From positions 5,039,001 to 5,103,000 of the forward strand of contig NZ_CP012040.1 in NCBI RefSeq assembly GCF_001050135.1: a stretch of 64,000 nucleotides of DNA. Direction: 5' to 3'. Made by a program: the position numbers and the translations under genes. Position 1 is the stretch's first letter. Every line of letters starts with the position of its first letter. The notes beneath the pieces are model-generated. The model had not been told where the DNA came from. It worked only from the letters and a program-made list of their open reading frames with translations, and did no database searches. The DNA comes from Cyclobacterium amurskyense. GTDB taxonomy: Bacteria; Bacteroidota; Bacteroidia; Cytophagales; Cyclobacteriaceae. Of the stretch, positions 1 to 8,644 are shown one piece after another.

Positions 1-224
1 AAAATACCATTCAATGGGCACCTGATGGAATCAATTTTGAAATTATGTCTTCGATCAAAGGAGCTCCTCATGCCATTGGCTTAAACCGTAGTGCGGATTC
101 AGAAAAGGAACCAACTGAAATTCTTCGGTGGGGACTGTCCCATATTTACAATAACTCCGATTATCAAAGTATCATGCGTTTTTCTTCAGCCAGAAGAACC
201 TCACACAAAGCCAAGGGAGAATAA
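1..224 (+). CDS. C-terminal end of an unidentified protein (truncated by window edge)
   Basis: An open frame enters from the left edge (first full codon at base 3) and ends at a TAA at 222-224, giving about 73 residues that begin NTIQWAPDGINFEIM. The segment has ordinary coding character and includes PDGINFEI and LRWGLSHIY. I have the impression that similar tails occur in large secreted glycoside-hydrolase-like or carbohydrate-binding proteins of Bacteroidota and Planctomycetes, but that is recollection, not something the fragment proves. The start and domains are outside the window. About 108 bases with no clear gene follow before the next start. Confidence 0.6.
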   Translation, partial: NTIQWAPDGINFEIMSSIKGAPHAIGLNRSADSEKEPTEILRWGLSHIYNNSDYQSIMRFSSARRTSHKAKGE

Positions 225-332
225 GCACCAATAGCGGTACAGGAATTAGTAGATGTTAGATAAAATTATTCGTTTAGACTGCTATCTTTACCACTAGATT
301 TATCCTTACTATTATCCCAAAACGAGCTCACC

Positions 333-1451
333 ATGTCAAATACTTCTAAAAGTGCTGTAGCCAAAGGGGACGGGACTTTTATTATTTCCCAGGTCAACCT
401 TTCTGATCCTCAAGAAGACGAAGTCTTAATCAAAATGAAAGCTGCAGGACTTTGCCATACAGATTATGATTCACTCAATTGGGGAAAGCCTCTTGTAATG
501 GGCCATGAAGGGGCGGGAATCGTAGAAAAAATTGGATCAGCCATAAAGGAGCTCAAAGTAGGGGATCAGGTGATTCTTAATTGGGCAACCCCTTGCATGC
601 ATTGTTTTCAGTGTCAGGAGGGGAATCAGCACATTTGTGAGAACAATTCACCTGTTGTAGCCGGAGCAAATGGACATACTCCCGGTCATGCAAACCTAGA
701 GAGTAGCCAATGGAACGGAAAAAGCATTGAGCGTTCATTTAACCTAGGTACCCTAAGTGAGTATGCACTTGTGAAAGAGGCCGCAGTGGTGAAAGTGGAT
801 GAACCTGGACTTAATTTTTCGGCAGCAAGCATAGTGAGTTGCGGTGTGATGACAGGTTTTGGCTCTGTTGTAAATGCGGCAAAGGTGGAAGCAGGAAGCT
901 CAGCTGTTGTTTTAGGTTGCGGAGGAGTTGGCCTGAATGTGATCAACGCCTGTAAAATTTCAGGAGCAGCGAAAATTATCGCAGTAGATGTCAACGCTAC
1001 AAAGCTGGAATTGGCAAGAAAATTTGGAGCAACGGATACGATTCTTGCGGACAAGTCGGACATAGGTTTGTTGTTGGCTGCTAAAGAAGTAAAGGAATTA
1101 TTAGGAGGCCGAGGCTCAGATTATGCTTTTGAGTGTACAGCCATACCTGCCTTGGGTGCCGCACCTTTGGCCATGGTTAGGAATGCTGGAACAGCGGTTC
1201 AGGTGAGTGGTATAGAAGAAGAAATAAGCATAGACATGAGGCTATTTGAATGGGATAAAGTCTATATCAACCCTCTTTATGGCAAATGTAGGCCACAAAT
1301 TGATTTTCCAAAAATCATGAAACTTTACAATAAGGGTGAATTGATGCTGGATCAGATGATCACCCGGGAATATGCGCTGGAGGATTTACAACAAGCATTT
1401 GATGACATGCTAGCAGGAAAGAATGCAAAAGGAGTCATCGTTTTTAAGTAA
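333..1451 (+). CDS. Zinc-dependent alcohol dehydrogenase (MDR family, class III-like)
   Basis: A 372-residue medium-chain dehydrogenase/reductase that should oxidise an alcohol or hemithioacetal using NAD(P) in the cytoplasm. The catalytic zinc ligands are visible as C41 (GLCHTD), H58-E59 (GHEGAG) and C170 (VSCGVMTGFG). The structural zinc lobe is complete, C88-x2-C91-x2-C94-x7-C102. The Rossmann glycine motif is GCGGVG at 195-200. The length and the region before LGTLSEYALV resemble class III (S-hydroxymethyl-glutathione) and related dehydrogenases more than short yeast-type ADHs. An esterase-D-like gene starts 14 bp downstream and is probably co-transcribed, a pairing reminiscent of frmA-frmB formaldehyde modules. 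The actual substrate is not shown by the sequence. Confidence 0.85.
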   Translation: MSNTSKSAVAKGDGTFIISQVNLSDPQEDEVLIKMKAAGLCHTDYDSLNWGKPLVMGHEGAGIVEKIGSAIKELKVGDQVILNWATPCMHCFQCQEGNQHICENNSPVVAGANGHTPGHANLESSQWNGKSIERSFNLGTLSEYALVKEAAVVKVDEPGLNFSAASIVSCGVMTGFGSVVNAAKVEAGSSAVVLGCGGVGLNVINACKISGAAKIIAVDVNATKLELARKFGATDTILADKSDIGLLLAAKEVKELLGGRGSDYAFECTAIPALGAAPLAMVRNAGTAVQVSGIEEEISIDMRLFEWDKVYINPLYGKCRPQIDFPKIMKLYNKGELMLDQMITREYALEDLQQAFDDMLAGKNAKGVIVFK

Positions 1452-1465
1452 AATTAGCTTATCCT

Positions 1466-2269
1466 ATGAGTAGTTTCAGAACCAGTGAATTGTCTGACAA
1501 CACTTTTGGAATGGACGGTTTGCGCTTTCTCACTGTCAAAACGCCAAACCTTAAAGGGAGGGGAGACATTTGTCTATTTATACCTGATGGAACGGATGCA
1601 CTTGCCGATCTGCCCATTTATATTTTGCTCCACGGTGTATACGGGAGCTCCTGGGTTTGGGCATTGAAAGGTGGCGCTCACCATACAGCCAAAAGGATGA
1701 TGGATTCCGGTGAAATCCGGCCAGCCATTCTTGCCATGCCTTCCGATGGGCTATGGGGAGATGGCTCTGGTTATTTGAGGCATAAGAACAGGGATTTTGG
1801 TCAATGGATCGTCTCTGATGTGCCAAAAGCTGTCTATGAGAATATTCCCTCTGCAAGCGAGAAATCTCCACTTGGAATAGCCGGCCTATCTATGGGAGGA
1901 TATGGTGCTTTAAGATTGGGTACCGAATTTTCGGAAGTTTTCAAAGCCATATCTGCACACAGTGCCATCACTAAATTTACCGAAATGGAGGGGTTTGTAG
2001 AAGAGCCTATGGATGCTTACGATCTAATGAATGAAGACAATGATGTAATCGATTCAATAAGAAAAAATGCCCAATCTATTCCCGCCTTGCGCTTTGACTG
2101 CGGTAAAGAGGATGAGCTGATTGAAGGCAATCGCTTACTACATGCTCAATTGCTGGAATTGGGTGTTCCTCATGAATATGAGGAATTTGATGGTGCTCAT
2201 GAATGGCCCTATTGGCAGAAACACTTAGAAAACACCTTAAGGTTTTTTGATCGAAACTGTCAAAAGTAA
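1466..2269 (+). CDS. Alpha/beta hydrolase, esterase-D / S-formylglutathione hydrolase-like
   Basis: A 267-residue serine hydrolase of the esterase D (PF00756-like) fold. The oxyanion segment LLHGVYGS lies near 54-61. The nucleophile elbow GLSMGG places the catalytic serine at S142. A likely acid is in DCGKEDEL (D211 or D216), and the likely histidine is H245 in FDGAHEW. There is no signal peptide, so it is probably cytoplasmic. It follows the alcohol dehydrogenase by 14 bp on the same strand. In the frmA/frmB arrangement this partner hydrolyses the thioester made by the dehydrogenase, and a similar role here is possible but unproven. It is convergent with xdhC, whose stop is only about 20 bp away. 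Confidence 0.8.
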   Translation: MSSFRTSELSDNTFGMDGLRFLTVKTPNLKGRGDICLFIPDGTDALADLPIYILLHGVYGSSWVWALKGGAHHTAKRMMDSGEIRPAILAMPSDGLWGDGSGYLRHKNRDFGQWIVSDVPKAVYENIPSASEKSPLGIAGLSMGGYGALRLGTEFSEVFKAISAHSAITKFTEMEGFVEEPMDAYDLMNEDNDVIDSIRKNAQSIPALRFDCGKEDELIEGNRLLHAQLLELGVPHEYEEFDGAHEWPYWQKHLENTLRFFDRNCQK

Positions 2270-2290
2270 TAATATCAATAAATGACAGTA

Positions 2291-3418
2291 TCAATTGTCA
2301 TGAATAGGACCGTTTTTCGACTTGAGGTAGCCTCCTTTATTTCCACTCATTACCGCCTTGATTTCTGACATAATGGACAAGGCAATTTCTTCTGGGCTTT
2401 CTGCTCCAATATCCAGACCCATAGGGCCGAAAATTAATTCTACATCCTTCTTTTGAATCGCAATTCCATGACTTTGTAACTGGTCTATTAACTTTAATAG
2501 CTTTTTTTTAGGCCCTAATACTCCTATATATGGACATTTATAGGGGTACAAACCTTCCAAAATTGCAAGATCATAATTGAAGTTATGGGTCATTAGTACC
2601 ACAGCCGTCTTATTGTCTACTTTCAATTGGTCCACAATCTCTTCTCCCTTACCTATCAGAAGTTCACTAGCTTCGGGAAAGCGCGAAGCTGTAACCAAAT
2701 CACTTCTACCATCAGCGATCGTGATTTCCCAGCCCATTACTTTGGCTAATTTCACCAAGGGAATAACATCATTCCCAGCACCCAATAGGTTTAGCTTTAT
2801 AGCGGGCAGCATACATTCTACAAAGGCTGTGTAATTGGAGTTCTTTATGGGGAGAATAATAGATTTATTGGATGCTAAAACCGTTGTAGCTTCATTAAGT
2901 ACAAATGCTTTGATTTCAGCCTCTAAATGGTTATAATGTTTACTATAAGTCATGGCCTCTTCCTGAATGAGGAGAATGGTTCCGTGTTGGTCAGTTCTTT
3001 TGTTTTTTATATCAAACAAGGTGACAAGAACCTTTGATTCCCTGTTTTTAACGCAGGATTTGAGCAGTTGGATGGGGTTATTCTCATAACTTTCATCAAT
3101 CGGTTCTATCAAAATGTGAATGATTCCATTGCAACCTAAACCAATCCCAAATTTAGCATCATCATCATCGGTAGTGTCGTAGGTGACCAACAATGCACGT
3201 TGCTGAAAGATCACCATTTGTGCCTTTTTTAAAGCATCTCCCTCCAAGCATCCTCCTGAAATAGCACCTGTTAGGACACCGTTTTCTGTAATTAGCATTC
3301 TAGCCCCTGGTTGGCGGTAAGAAGAGCCATCGACCTTTACAACTGTAGCCAATGCAGTTTTTTCATTGTTCTGTCTTGCCGAATCATAAGCTTTAAGGAT
3401 TTCTTTTATTTCTTTCAT
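2291..3418 (-). CDS. xdhC: XdhC/CoxI family protein (molybdenum cofactor insertion)
   Basis: A 375-residue protein of the XdhC/CoxI family, which binds molybdenum cofactor and helps its sulfuration and insertion into xanthine-dehydrogenase-type enzymes. The N-terminal XdhC_CoxI domain shows VDGSSYRQPGARM and SGGCLEGD (residues 54-61, counting from the chosen start). The C-terminal half is a Rossmann-like domain with LGAGNDVIPLVKLA and ends GAESPEEIALSIMSEI. The ATG at 3418 (MKEIKEIL) is preferred because it falls 4 bp after the moeA stop. An upstream in-frame ATG at 3481 would overlap moeA and add 21 atypical residues. It is last in the moaD-moaE-moaA-moeA-xdhC operon and implies a xanthine-dehydrogenase or aldehyde-oxidase-type client outside this window. 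Confidence 0.88.
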   Translation of the reverse strand: MKEIKEILKAYDSARQNNEKTALATVVKVDGSSYRQPGARMLITENGVLTGAISGGCLEGDALKKAQMVIFQQRALLVTYDTTDDDDAKFGIGLGCNGIIHILIEPIDESYENNPIQLLKSCVKNRESKVLVTLFDIKNKRTDQHGTILLIQEEAMTYSKHYNHLEAEIKAFVLNEATTVLASNKSIILPIKNSNYTAFVECMLPAIKLNLLGAGNDVIPLVKLAKVMGWEITIADGRSDLVTASRFPEASELLIGKGEEIVDQLKVDNKTAVVLMTHNFNYDLAILEGLYPYKCPYIGVLGPKKKLLKLIDQLQSHGIAIQKKDVELIFGPMGLDIGAESPEEIALSIMSEIKAVMSGNKGGYLKSKNGPIHDN

Positions 3419-3422
3419 TCGA

Positions 3423-4619
3423 CTAAAAGCTGTTTTGATGAAAGTAAGTGATAGGGTATAATTCTCCTTTCTTAAACTCATCCTGCTCCGACGGAAGACT
3501 CAAAAATGCATTTGCTAATGCCAAGTGAACCAAGTCTCCTGAGCCTGAGTTTGCAATTGGATTGGCCATTGTTTTACCATTATCATGGCTGGTTTTCACC
3601 AATAAATGATTGGTAAGAGGCTTTTTGAAAACAATGTCTTTGGTTAAATAGGCATAATTAGGGATTAGGGTAATCCCTAAATATTGATTGAGCCATAATT
3701 TAAAGTAAGCATGAAAGCAAACCAAGGTAGAGGTTGGATTTCCTGGAAAGCCAAAAACACATTTTGTGCCTTTAGTACCAAATAAAAAAGGTTTTCCGGG
3801 TTTTTGTTTTACCCCATGAATGTGGATTTGAAGGCCTAGTTCCTGAAAAACCACTGGTAGATAATCATATTTCCCCTTGGAGACAGCTCCGGAAAACAGC
3901 AATACATCAAATTCGTCAAGTAGTTGTTTTATGGCCGATGTAAGCTTTGCTTTGTCATCTGGTAGGTGGGTCGTTTTTGCTTCTACATTCAGCTCTTTCA
4001 AGGCTGCTTGAAGCATGTAAACATTGGACCTTCTTATTTGGTGGGGCAGGGGTTCACTTTCTATAGGAACTAATTCATCTCCTGTAGAACAAATCATGAC
4101 TTTCGGCAATTTCACCACTTTTACCTGTGTATTTCCTGTAGTGGCCAGGATTCCCTTGACCCCCGGTTGGATCCATGTTCCTGAAGGTAGCAATAAATCT
4201 CCTTTTTTAGCATCTATACCTTTTCTATGGGTGTTTTGGAAGGGCTTATGAGCCATTGAGTCCAATTTTGCAATTCCATTTTGTATTGTAACCTTTTCAT
4301 AAGGAATCACACAATCGGTATGGTAAGGCAAAACAGCACCAGTCATGACTTCAATACAATTCTCTGGATTTTTGAGTGGTTTCTGTTCCTGTCCTGCAGC
4401 TTGTATGGCTTCGATAAAAAAACTTTGCTGCTTCAATAATTGCCGGCTATCAATGGCTATTCCATCCATAGCTACACGGTCAAATGGTGGTGCATCCCTG
4501 TCGGTATAAATACCCTCTGCCAGCATTCTATTCAAACAGATTTCGAATGCTATGCTTTCTGTTCCACCTTTTGTACTGTGTTCTAAAATAATATTTTGGG
4601 CTTCTGCTACGCTAATCAT
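3423..4619 (-). CDS. moeA: Molybdopterin molybdotransferase MoeA
   Basis: A 398-residue cytoplasmic enzyme that inserts molybdate into adenylylated molybdopterin, the last step of cofactor synthesis. Family motifs appear in order: DAPPFDRVAMDGIAI near 42-56, TGAVLP near 93-98, STGDELVP at 178-185, SGAVSKGKYD at 243-252 and GFPGNPTST at 290-298. The length matches the family (about 400). It lies 40 bp after moaA and 4 bp before xdhC on the minus strand, within one operon. No separate mogA/moaB-like adenylyltransferase is seen in the window, so that step must be encoded elsewhere. Confidence 0.93.
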   Translation of the reverse strand: MISVAEAQNIILEHSTKGGTESIAFEICLNRMLAEGIYTDRDAPPFDRVAMDGIAIDSRQLLKQQSFFIEAIQAAGQEQKPLKNPENCIEVMTGAVLPYHTDCVIPYEKVTIQNGIAKLDSMAHKPFQNTHRKGIDAKKGDLLLPSGTWIQPGVKGILATTGNTQVKVVKLPKVMICSTGDELVPIESEPLPHQIRRSNVYMLQAALKELNVEAKTTHLPDDKAKLTSAIKQLLDEFDVLLFSGAVSKGKYDYLPVVFQELGLQIHIHGVKQKPGKPFLFGTKGTKCVFGFPGNPTSTLVCFHAYFKLWLNQYLGITLIPNYAYLTKDIVFKKPLTNHLLVKTSHDNGKTMANPIANSGSGDLVHLALANAFLSLPSEQDEFKKGELYPITYFHQNSF

Positions 4620-4659
4620 TCAGTTTGATTTATCTTCACAATAATTCATAAAAGAGCTT

Positions 4660-5694
4660 TTACCCTCCTAAAAATGACATGGATTCTTTCGAGCCATCAG
4701 GAATTTGCTTTTCAGCTTCAAAACCGTCTTTTTCTTTACCTGCCACAGCCAAAAGAATGGCTGTTTTAAGTGCCTCTTCTCCAGCACCACTTCGTAATAC
4801 ATCCCTAAGGTTGCTTACAGGTGGTCCATATAAACAAGTTCTTAATTCTCCGGTAGCGGATAGCCTTATACGGTTGCAAGTGCCACAAAAAGTTCTACTG
4901 AAGGCGGGGATGATGCCAAAACTTCCCATGTAACCAGGTACCTTATAATTTACAGAGGTACTATTTGATTCATCTGTTATCTTTTGTATTCCAGGAAATT
5001 GAGCTTCAATATAATTGTAAAGGGCCTTGTAGTTCCACTCAGGAACTTCAAATTTATCGGTTCCATTAAAAGGCATTTCTTCCAGAAACCTAACTGACAA
5101 TGGATGTTTTTCCGTCAGTTTAATAAAAGGTACAATGTCCTCGATGTTCTTTTTTCCATCGATCACACAGTTCAGCTTAACAATGAAATTCTGGTCCAAT
5201 AATTCTATAATGCAGGCCATTACTTCATCAAATTTGTCTCGCCTTGTAATTTCATGAAACCGCTTTCTATCCAGGGAATCCAAAGAAATGTTTATTTTAT
5301 TTACCCCAAATTTGGCCAGTTTTCGGATCTGCGCTTTACTAATTGAACCATTGCTAGTTAAGGTTACCTCTTTGAGTCCTTTGTTGTTCGAAAGCAGTTC
5401 AATAAAATCAATGATTCCTTTCCTTACAAAGGGTTCACCACCTGTAATTCTAATTTTTTTAACCCCAAGATTAACGAAGATCTTTGTGAGATAATCAAGC
5501 TCTTCATAAGTTAGCAAATCTTCCCGCTGCACGAAATTCATTCCCTCTTCAGGCATGCAATAATAGCACCTAAAATTACAGCGATCAGTAACTGACAACC
5601 TTAGATAATCTAGTTTTCTGCCGTATTTATCAATTAGCTCTTGCTGCATAGATTGTTGTTGGGATTTTGAGGCCCTTAGGTTATGGATGTGCAT
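4660..5694 (-). CDS. moaA: GTP 3',8-cyclase MoaA (radical SAM)
   Basis: A 344-residue radical SAM enzyme that starts molybdopterin synthesis by rearranging GTP to 3',8-cyclo-7,8-dihydro-GTP. The SAM-cluster motif is C39-x3-C43-x2-C46 (CNFRCYYC). GGEP of the SAM-binding strand is present in RITGGEPF. The second iron-sulfur cluster is carried by C270-x2-C273-x13-C287. The protein ends in Gly-Gly, as in characterised MoaA. The listed start overlaps the moaE end by 14 bp. An alternative ATG at 5649 (MQQELIDKYG) would give a more usual N-terminus, and neither has a strong ribosome site. The following enzyme, MoaC, is not encoded in this window. Confidence 0.93.
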   Translation of the reverse strand: MHIHNLRASKSQQQSMQQELIDKYGRKLDYLRLSVTDRCNFRCYYCMPEEGMNFVQREDLLTYEELDYLTKIFVNLGVKKIRITGGEPFVRKGIIDFIELLSNNKGLKEVTLTSNGSISKAQIRKLAKFGVNKINISLDSLDRKRFHEITRRDKFDEVMACIIELLDQNFIVKLNCVIDGKKNIEDIVPFIKLTEKHPLSVRFLEEMPFNGTDKFEVPEWNYKALYNYIEAQFPGIQKITDESNSTSVNYKVPGYMGSFGIIPAFSRTFCGTCNRIRLSATGELRTCLYGPPVSNLRDVLRSGAGEEALKTAILLAVAGKEKDGFEAEKQIPDGSKESMSFLGG

Positions 5695-6094
5695 TTACCC
5701 ACACCGTTTGATCGGTAAAATATTCTTTTTTCCAAATTGGAACTGTCTTCTTAAGCTCATCGATAAGAAACCTACAGGATTCAAATGCATCTTGCCTGTG
5801 GGCAGAAGAAGTACCAATAACTACTACCGGATCTCCTATTTGTTTCACTCCTAAGGCATGGACGATTACTATTTTTTTTAAGGGCCATTGTTTTGTTGCA
5901 ATTTCCGCCAATTTGTTCATCTCTAAAATTGCCATAGGTTCATAAGCTTCAAATTCAAGTTTTACAACATCTTTCCCTTGGGCATGGTTTCTTACACTCC
6001 CTATAAATAGGTCCATTCCGCCTGCCTCAGGGTGTTGAAGCCATGAGTAAATATCATTTAGCTCAATCTGATCAACCAGTTTAACTTGTATCAT
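5681..6094 (-). CDS. moaE: Molybdopterin synthase catalytic subunit MoaE
   Basis: A 137-residue large subunit of molybdopterin synthase, which transfers sulfur from the MoaD thiocarboxylate to cyclic pyranopterin monophosphate. Seen in the sequence: GSVRNHAQGKDV near 32-43, the SSAHRQDAF segment (H99, R100), and KTVPIWKKE at 116-124, whose lysines K116 and K122 match the catalytic pair of E. coli MoaE. The ATG at 6094 is chosen over a GTG at 6106 because a GGAGGA lies 4 bases ahead of it and because it begins one base after the moaD TGA. This tight spacing suggests coupled translation of the two subunits. Confidence 0.92.
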   Translation of the reverse strand: MIQVKLVDQIELNDIYSWLQHPEAGGMDLFIGSVRNHAQGKDVVKLEFEAYEPMAILEMNKLAEIATKQWPLKKIVIVHALGVKQIGDPVVVIGTSSAHRQDAFESCRFLIDELKKTVPIWKKEYFTDQTVWVNAHP

Positions 6095-6095
6095 A

Positions 6096-6335
6096 TCATC
6101 CTCCACTTACTGGTGGGATTAAAGCAATTTCTTTTGCATTGGTCAAGGATAAACCGTCCTCTGCGTATTCAAGGTCAACAGCAATACCGATACTTCCTAG
6201 ATTGCCCATCTTGGGGTATTTACTTAAGAGCCATTTTTTTAGATCCAAAACCGTAGTGATGGAGGGATCTTCTGGTAAATCCAGCTCTCTCTTTCCAACA
6301 ATATCCTTAGAAATTCCGAATAATTGAATTTTCAT
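6096..6335 (-). CDS. moaD: Molybdopterin synthase sulfur-carrier subunit MoaD
   Basis: A 79-residue ubiquitin-like sulfur carrier. Its C-terminus IPPVSGG carries the Gly-Gly end that is adenylylated and thiocarboxylated before sulfur donation. The start MKIQLFGISKDIVG at 6335 gives the usual MoaD length (about 80). The frame stays open upstream to 6395, but those 20 residues are unlike the family. It is the first gene of the operon moaD-moaE-moaA-moeA-xdhC. The moeB-type activating enzyme is not in the window. Confidence 0.9.
   Translation of the reverse strand: MKIQLFGISKDIVGKRELDLPEDPSITTVLDLKKWLLSKYPKMGNLGSIGIAVDLEYAEDGLSLTNAKEIALIPPVSGG
6099..6104 (-). promoter_or_regulatory. Shine-Dalgarno site of moaE (GGAGGA)
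   Basis: On the minus strand GGAGGA stands 4 bases before the ATG at 6094 and at the same time encodes the terminal Gly-Gly of MoaD. Strong purine boxes are rare among the other genes here, so this one decides the moaE start and suggests that MoaE translation is coupled to MoaD. Confidence 0.6.
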
Positions 6336-6865
6336 GTCTTTGGTTGTAATCATTAATCCAATTTTAAAATTAAGCATAAGGGATTGATAAAGCATAGCAA
6401 ATGACTATAATATTGACAGAAAAACTTGAATGAGAACAATCAAAATTTATTGTGGATTTTTTGGTGATCGCTTTTTTGCCGTCCTATTGGAATTTAAATC
6501 AAAGGTTTTAGTTGGTTGTATTGATCTTTTTCTAAGGAATAATTTCGGAAAAAGTATTGAAAACTTTTCATCTAATTTATTGATATGCAATGCATAGAAT
6601 AAATTTAAAGGCTTGTGGATAAAAGAAATATATTTACAGAAAATGATTTTTTTAGTTATATATTTAGCTATACCTACTTTCTTATTAATTAATTTTTACT
6701 AAAATATCTTAAAATATATAAATTTTTGACCAAATACTGATTATTCTTTAAATTTTTTAATCTACAATATTTTGTATAATTAGTTTTATGAAGTGTGGTA
6801 AAATATTGTGTATTTATAGAAAAATTCATTACTTGTATAGTGATGTATTAAAAATAACTTAATCA
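6336..6865 (+). other. AT-rich divergent intergenic region between moaD and the ECF sigma gene
   Basis: About 530 bases that are strongly AT-rich, with many A and T runs from 6590 to 6865. No credible gene is present. The region must hold the promoters of the moaD operon (leftward) and the sigma-factor gene (rightward). I could not find a convincing TTTG / TAnnTTTG pair for either, and saw no molybdenum-cofactor riboswitch-like fold near moaD. Confidence 0.6.
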
Positions 6866-7453
6866 ATGGATAAAAAACTATCCGTTCCAAAGCTTGTAGG
6901 CTTGTTGCAGAACGGAGATCAAAAAGCCTACGATGATCTATATAAGCTATTCACTCCAAAAATTTTAAATACATGTAAAAAAATGTATCTAAACCAGCAG
7001 GATGCCGAAGAGGTCGTTCAAGAGGTGTTTTTAAAAGTTTGGATAAAAAGGGCTGATTTAGACAATACCTTGTCATTTAACGCCTACCTATTGGCAATCA
7101 TGCGTTCGCTGATATTCAAACGATCCAGGAAACAGGCCCTGGATATTGCCTACCAAAAATACAATATTCAATTTCTCCAAAAAGTGGACAATAGTACAGA
7201 GGAATCGATCCTTTATGAGGAGATTAAGTCCTTTTCAACCAAGGCCATTGCTTCACTTCCCAAAGGCCAACAAGAGGTGTTTTCACTAAAATTCTCAGAA
7301 CAGCTCACAGCAGATGAAATTGCTGAGAAACTTCAAATATCCAAAAGAACAGTCGAAAATCAATTGTATAAGGCAACTAAAAAACTTAAAAAACAATTAA
7401 TTTCAAATGAATTGATCCCTTATGAACTTCTGTTCATGTTGATAATTTATTAA
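6866..7453 (+). CDS. ECF RNA polymerase sigma factor (Bacteroidota type)
   Basis: A 195-residue sigma-70 family factor of the extracytoplasmic-function class. Region 2 lies at about 22-90 (YDDLYKLFTPKIL, then QQDAEEVVQEVFLKVW, the classic core-binding helix). Region 4 lies at about 128-185 (LPKGQQEVFSLKF, then the helix-turn-helix ADEIAEKLQISKRTVENQLY). No regulatory domain is fused to it. It is followed by a FecR-like anti-sigma factor and a SusC receptor with an STN domain, the standard trans-envelope signalling arrangement. The receptor senses its ligand, FecR relays this, and the sigma factor activates the susCD-type genes. Its exact promoter target is inferred. Confidence 0.9.
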   Translation: MDKKLSVPKLVGLLQNGDQKAYDDLYKLFTPKILNTCKKMYLNQQDAEEVVQEVFLKVWIKRADLDNTLSFNAYLLAIMRSLIFKRSRKQALDIAYQKYNIQFLQKVDNSTEESILYEEIKSFSTKAIASLPKGQQEVFSLKFSEQLTADEIAEKLQISKRTVENQLYKATKKLKKQLISNELIPYELLFMLIIY

Positions 7454-7582
7454 TACAAACAATTATTCATTGCTGATTTTTTAAAATGCAATTTATTTAG
7501 TAAAAAAATAGGTAAAATTAAGAGTATGCGTAAGTAAATGTAGGTAAGTAAGGATATATACCATATAAACCCAAATGTGCTA

Positions 7583-8596
7583 ATGGATAACTTTACCAGA
7601 AAGTGGCAGAAATTTCATGAAGGCAGTCTTTCTAAGAAAGAAGCTGTTGAGTTTTTACATTTTCTAGAAAGTGATTTGGGTAAAGCAAAATTTGAAAGCC
7701 TCTTAACGAAAATTTGGACGGATCAAGGAAGAATTAATCCTCAAGAATCAAGTCCCCTTTCCAATCCTTCTTCCAGCTTAAATAATAAAAAGGATAATTT
7801 TTTCAAAAAATTCACTTCCTATGATATTTCAAGGATCGGCACCCTCTTTAAATATGCAGCCTGTTTGTTGGCTTTTTTCTTATTGCTGAAAAACATTTAC
7901 CTCTTACCAAACTTCTCAATTAATACTACCAATGAAGGGTCTGAAACGGTATGGGTTACAAAATCAAACCCTAAAGGAGTAAAATCCAGGATACTTTTAC
8001 CCGATGGTACAAGGGTTTATTTAAATGCAGAAAGTCAAATTAAGTATTCCAATAACTTCATCAAAAACAGGTTTGTAATCCTAGATGGGGAAGCATTTTT
8101 CGATGTTATTGAAGATAAAAATCATCCCTTTATTGTCGAGGCATCCCATATCAAGACAACGGTTTTAGGTACCTCTTTTAATGTCAATTCACATTATCCG
8201 GAATCGGTTGAAATTGGCCTTGCTACTGGCGCTTTAAAAGTAACCAATTCGGCTACAGGAAAAGAGCTCTTATTGGCCCCAGGGGAAGCAAGTAGAGTTG
8301 TTGATGACAACAGCAAGATGGAAAAGTACAAAGTTGATCCAGAACAAATTGCTCAATGGAGAAAAGGGGTCCTTTTCATAAATAATGAAAAATTTGACAG
8401 GGTTATAAAAAAATTAGAGAACTGGTATGGGGTTCATATCACTGTCATTGGTGACAGACCTACAGGTACTTGCAGTGGAACCTTCGAAAAAAACACCTAC
8501 CTGAGTAATGTTTTAAACGTACTGGCACATGCCTTAAATTTTAGCTATGAAATAGATAAGAAACAAGTAACAATTAACACAAATAATGATAGATGA
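7583..8596 (+). CDS. FecR family anti-sigma factor / transmembrane sensor
   Basis: A 337-residue inner-membrane regulator. The N-terminal cytoplasmic segment (about 1-85) should bind the ECF sigma factor encoded upstream. A single membrane helix lies near 88-108. The periplasmic FecR domain (about 125-230) has ILLPDGTRVYLNAESQI, DGEAFFDV and LGTSFNVNSH. The C-terminal DUF4974-like segment contains FDRVIKKLENWYGV. The ATG at 7583 is chosen; a GTG two codons earlier also keeps the frame. It should relay ligand-bound status from the SusC STN domain to the sigma factor. The 129-base gap from the sigma gene leaves room for a separate promoter. Confidence 0.9.
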   Translation: MDNFTRKWQKFHEGSLSKKEAVEFLHFLESDLGKAKFESLLTKIWTDQGRINPQESSPLSNPSSSLNNKKDNFFKKFTSYDISRIGTLFKYAACLLAFFLLLKNIYLLPNFSINTTNEGSETVWVTKSNPKGVKSRILLPDGTRVYLNAESQIKYSNNFIKNRFVILDGEAFFDVIEDKNHPFIVEASHIKTTVLGTSFNVNSHYPESVEIGLATGALKVTNSATGKELLLAPGEASRVVDDNSKMEKYKVDPEQIAQWRKGVLFINNEKFDRVIKKLENWYGVHITVIGDRPTGTCSGTFEKNTYLSNVLNVLAHALNFSYEIDKKQVTINTNNDR

Positions 8597-8644
8597 TTAA
8601 ATAGGTAATTAATAAAATTAGTTCTAACCAATACCCAAAATCCC

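Noticed and set aside
2282..2301. Hairpin ATGACA-N8-TGTCAT between the convergent esterase and xdhC genes
   Set aside because: Only a 6-bp AT-rich stem with no T tract on either strand, so too weak to call a terminator.
6336..6865. Molybdenum-cofactor riboswitch upstream of moaD
   Set aside because: The region is too AT-rich and shows no conserved multi-stem structure that I can recognise.
8523..8538. TGGCAC-type sigma-54-like match inside the FecR gene
   Set aside because: It lies inside coding sequence, has no matching -12 G at the right spacing and no operator-like sites nearby.
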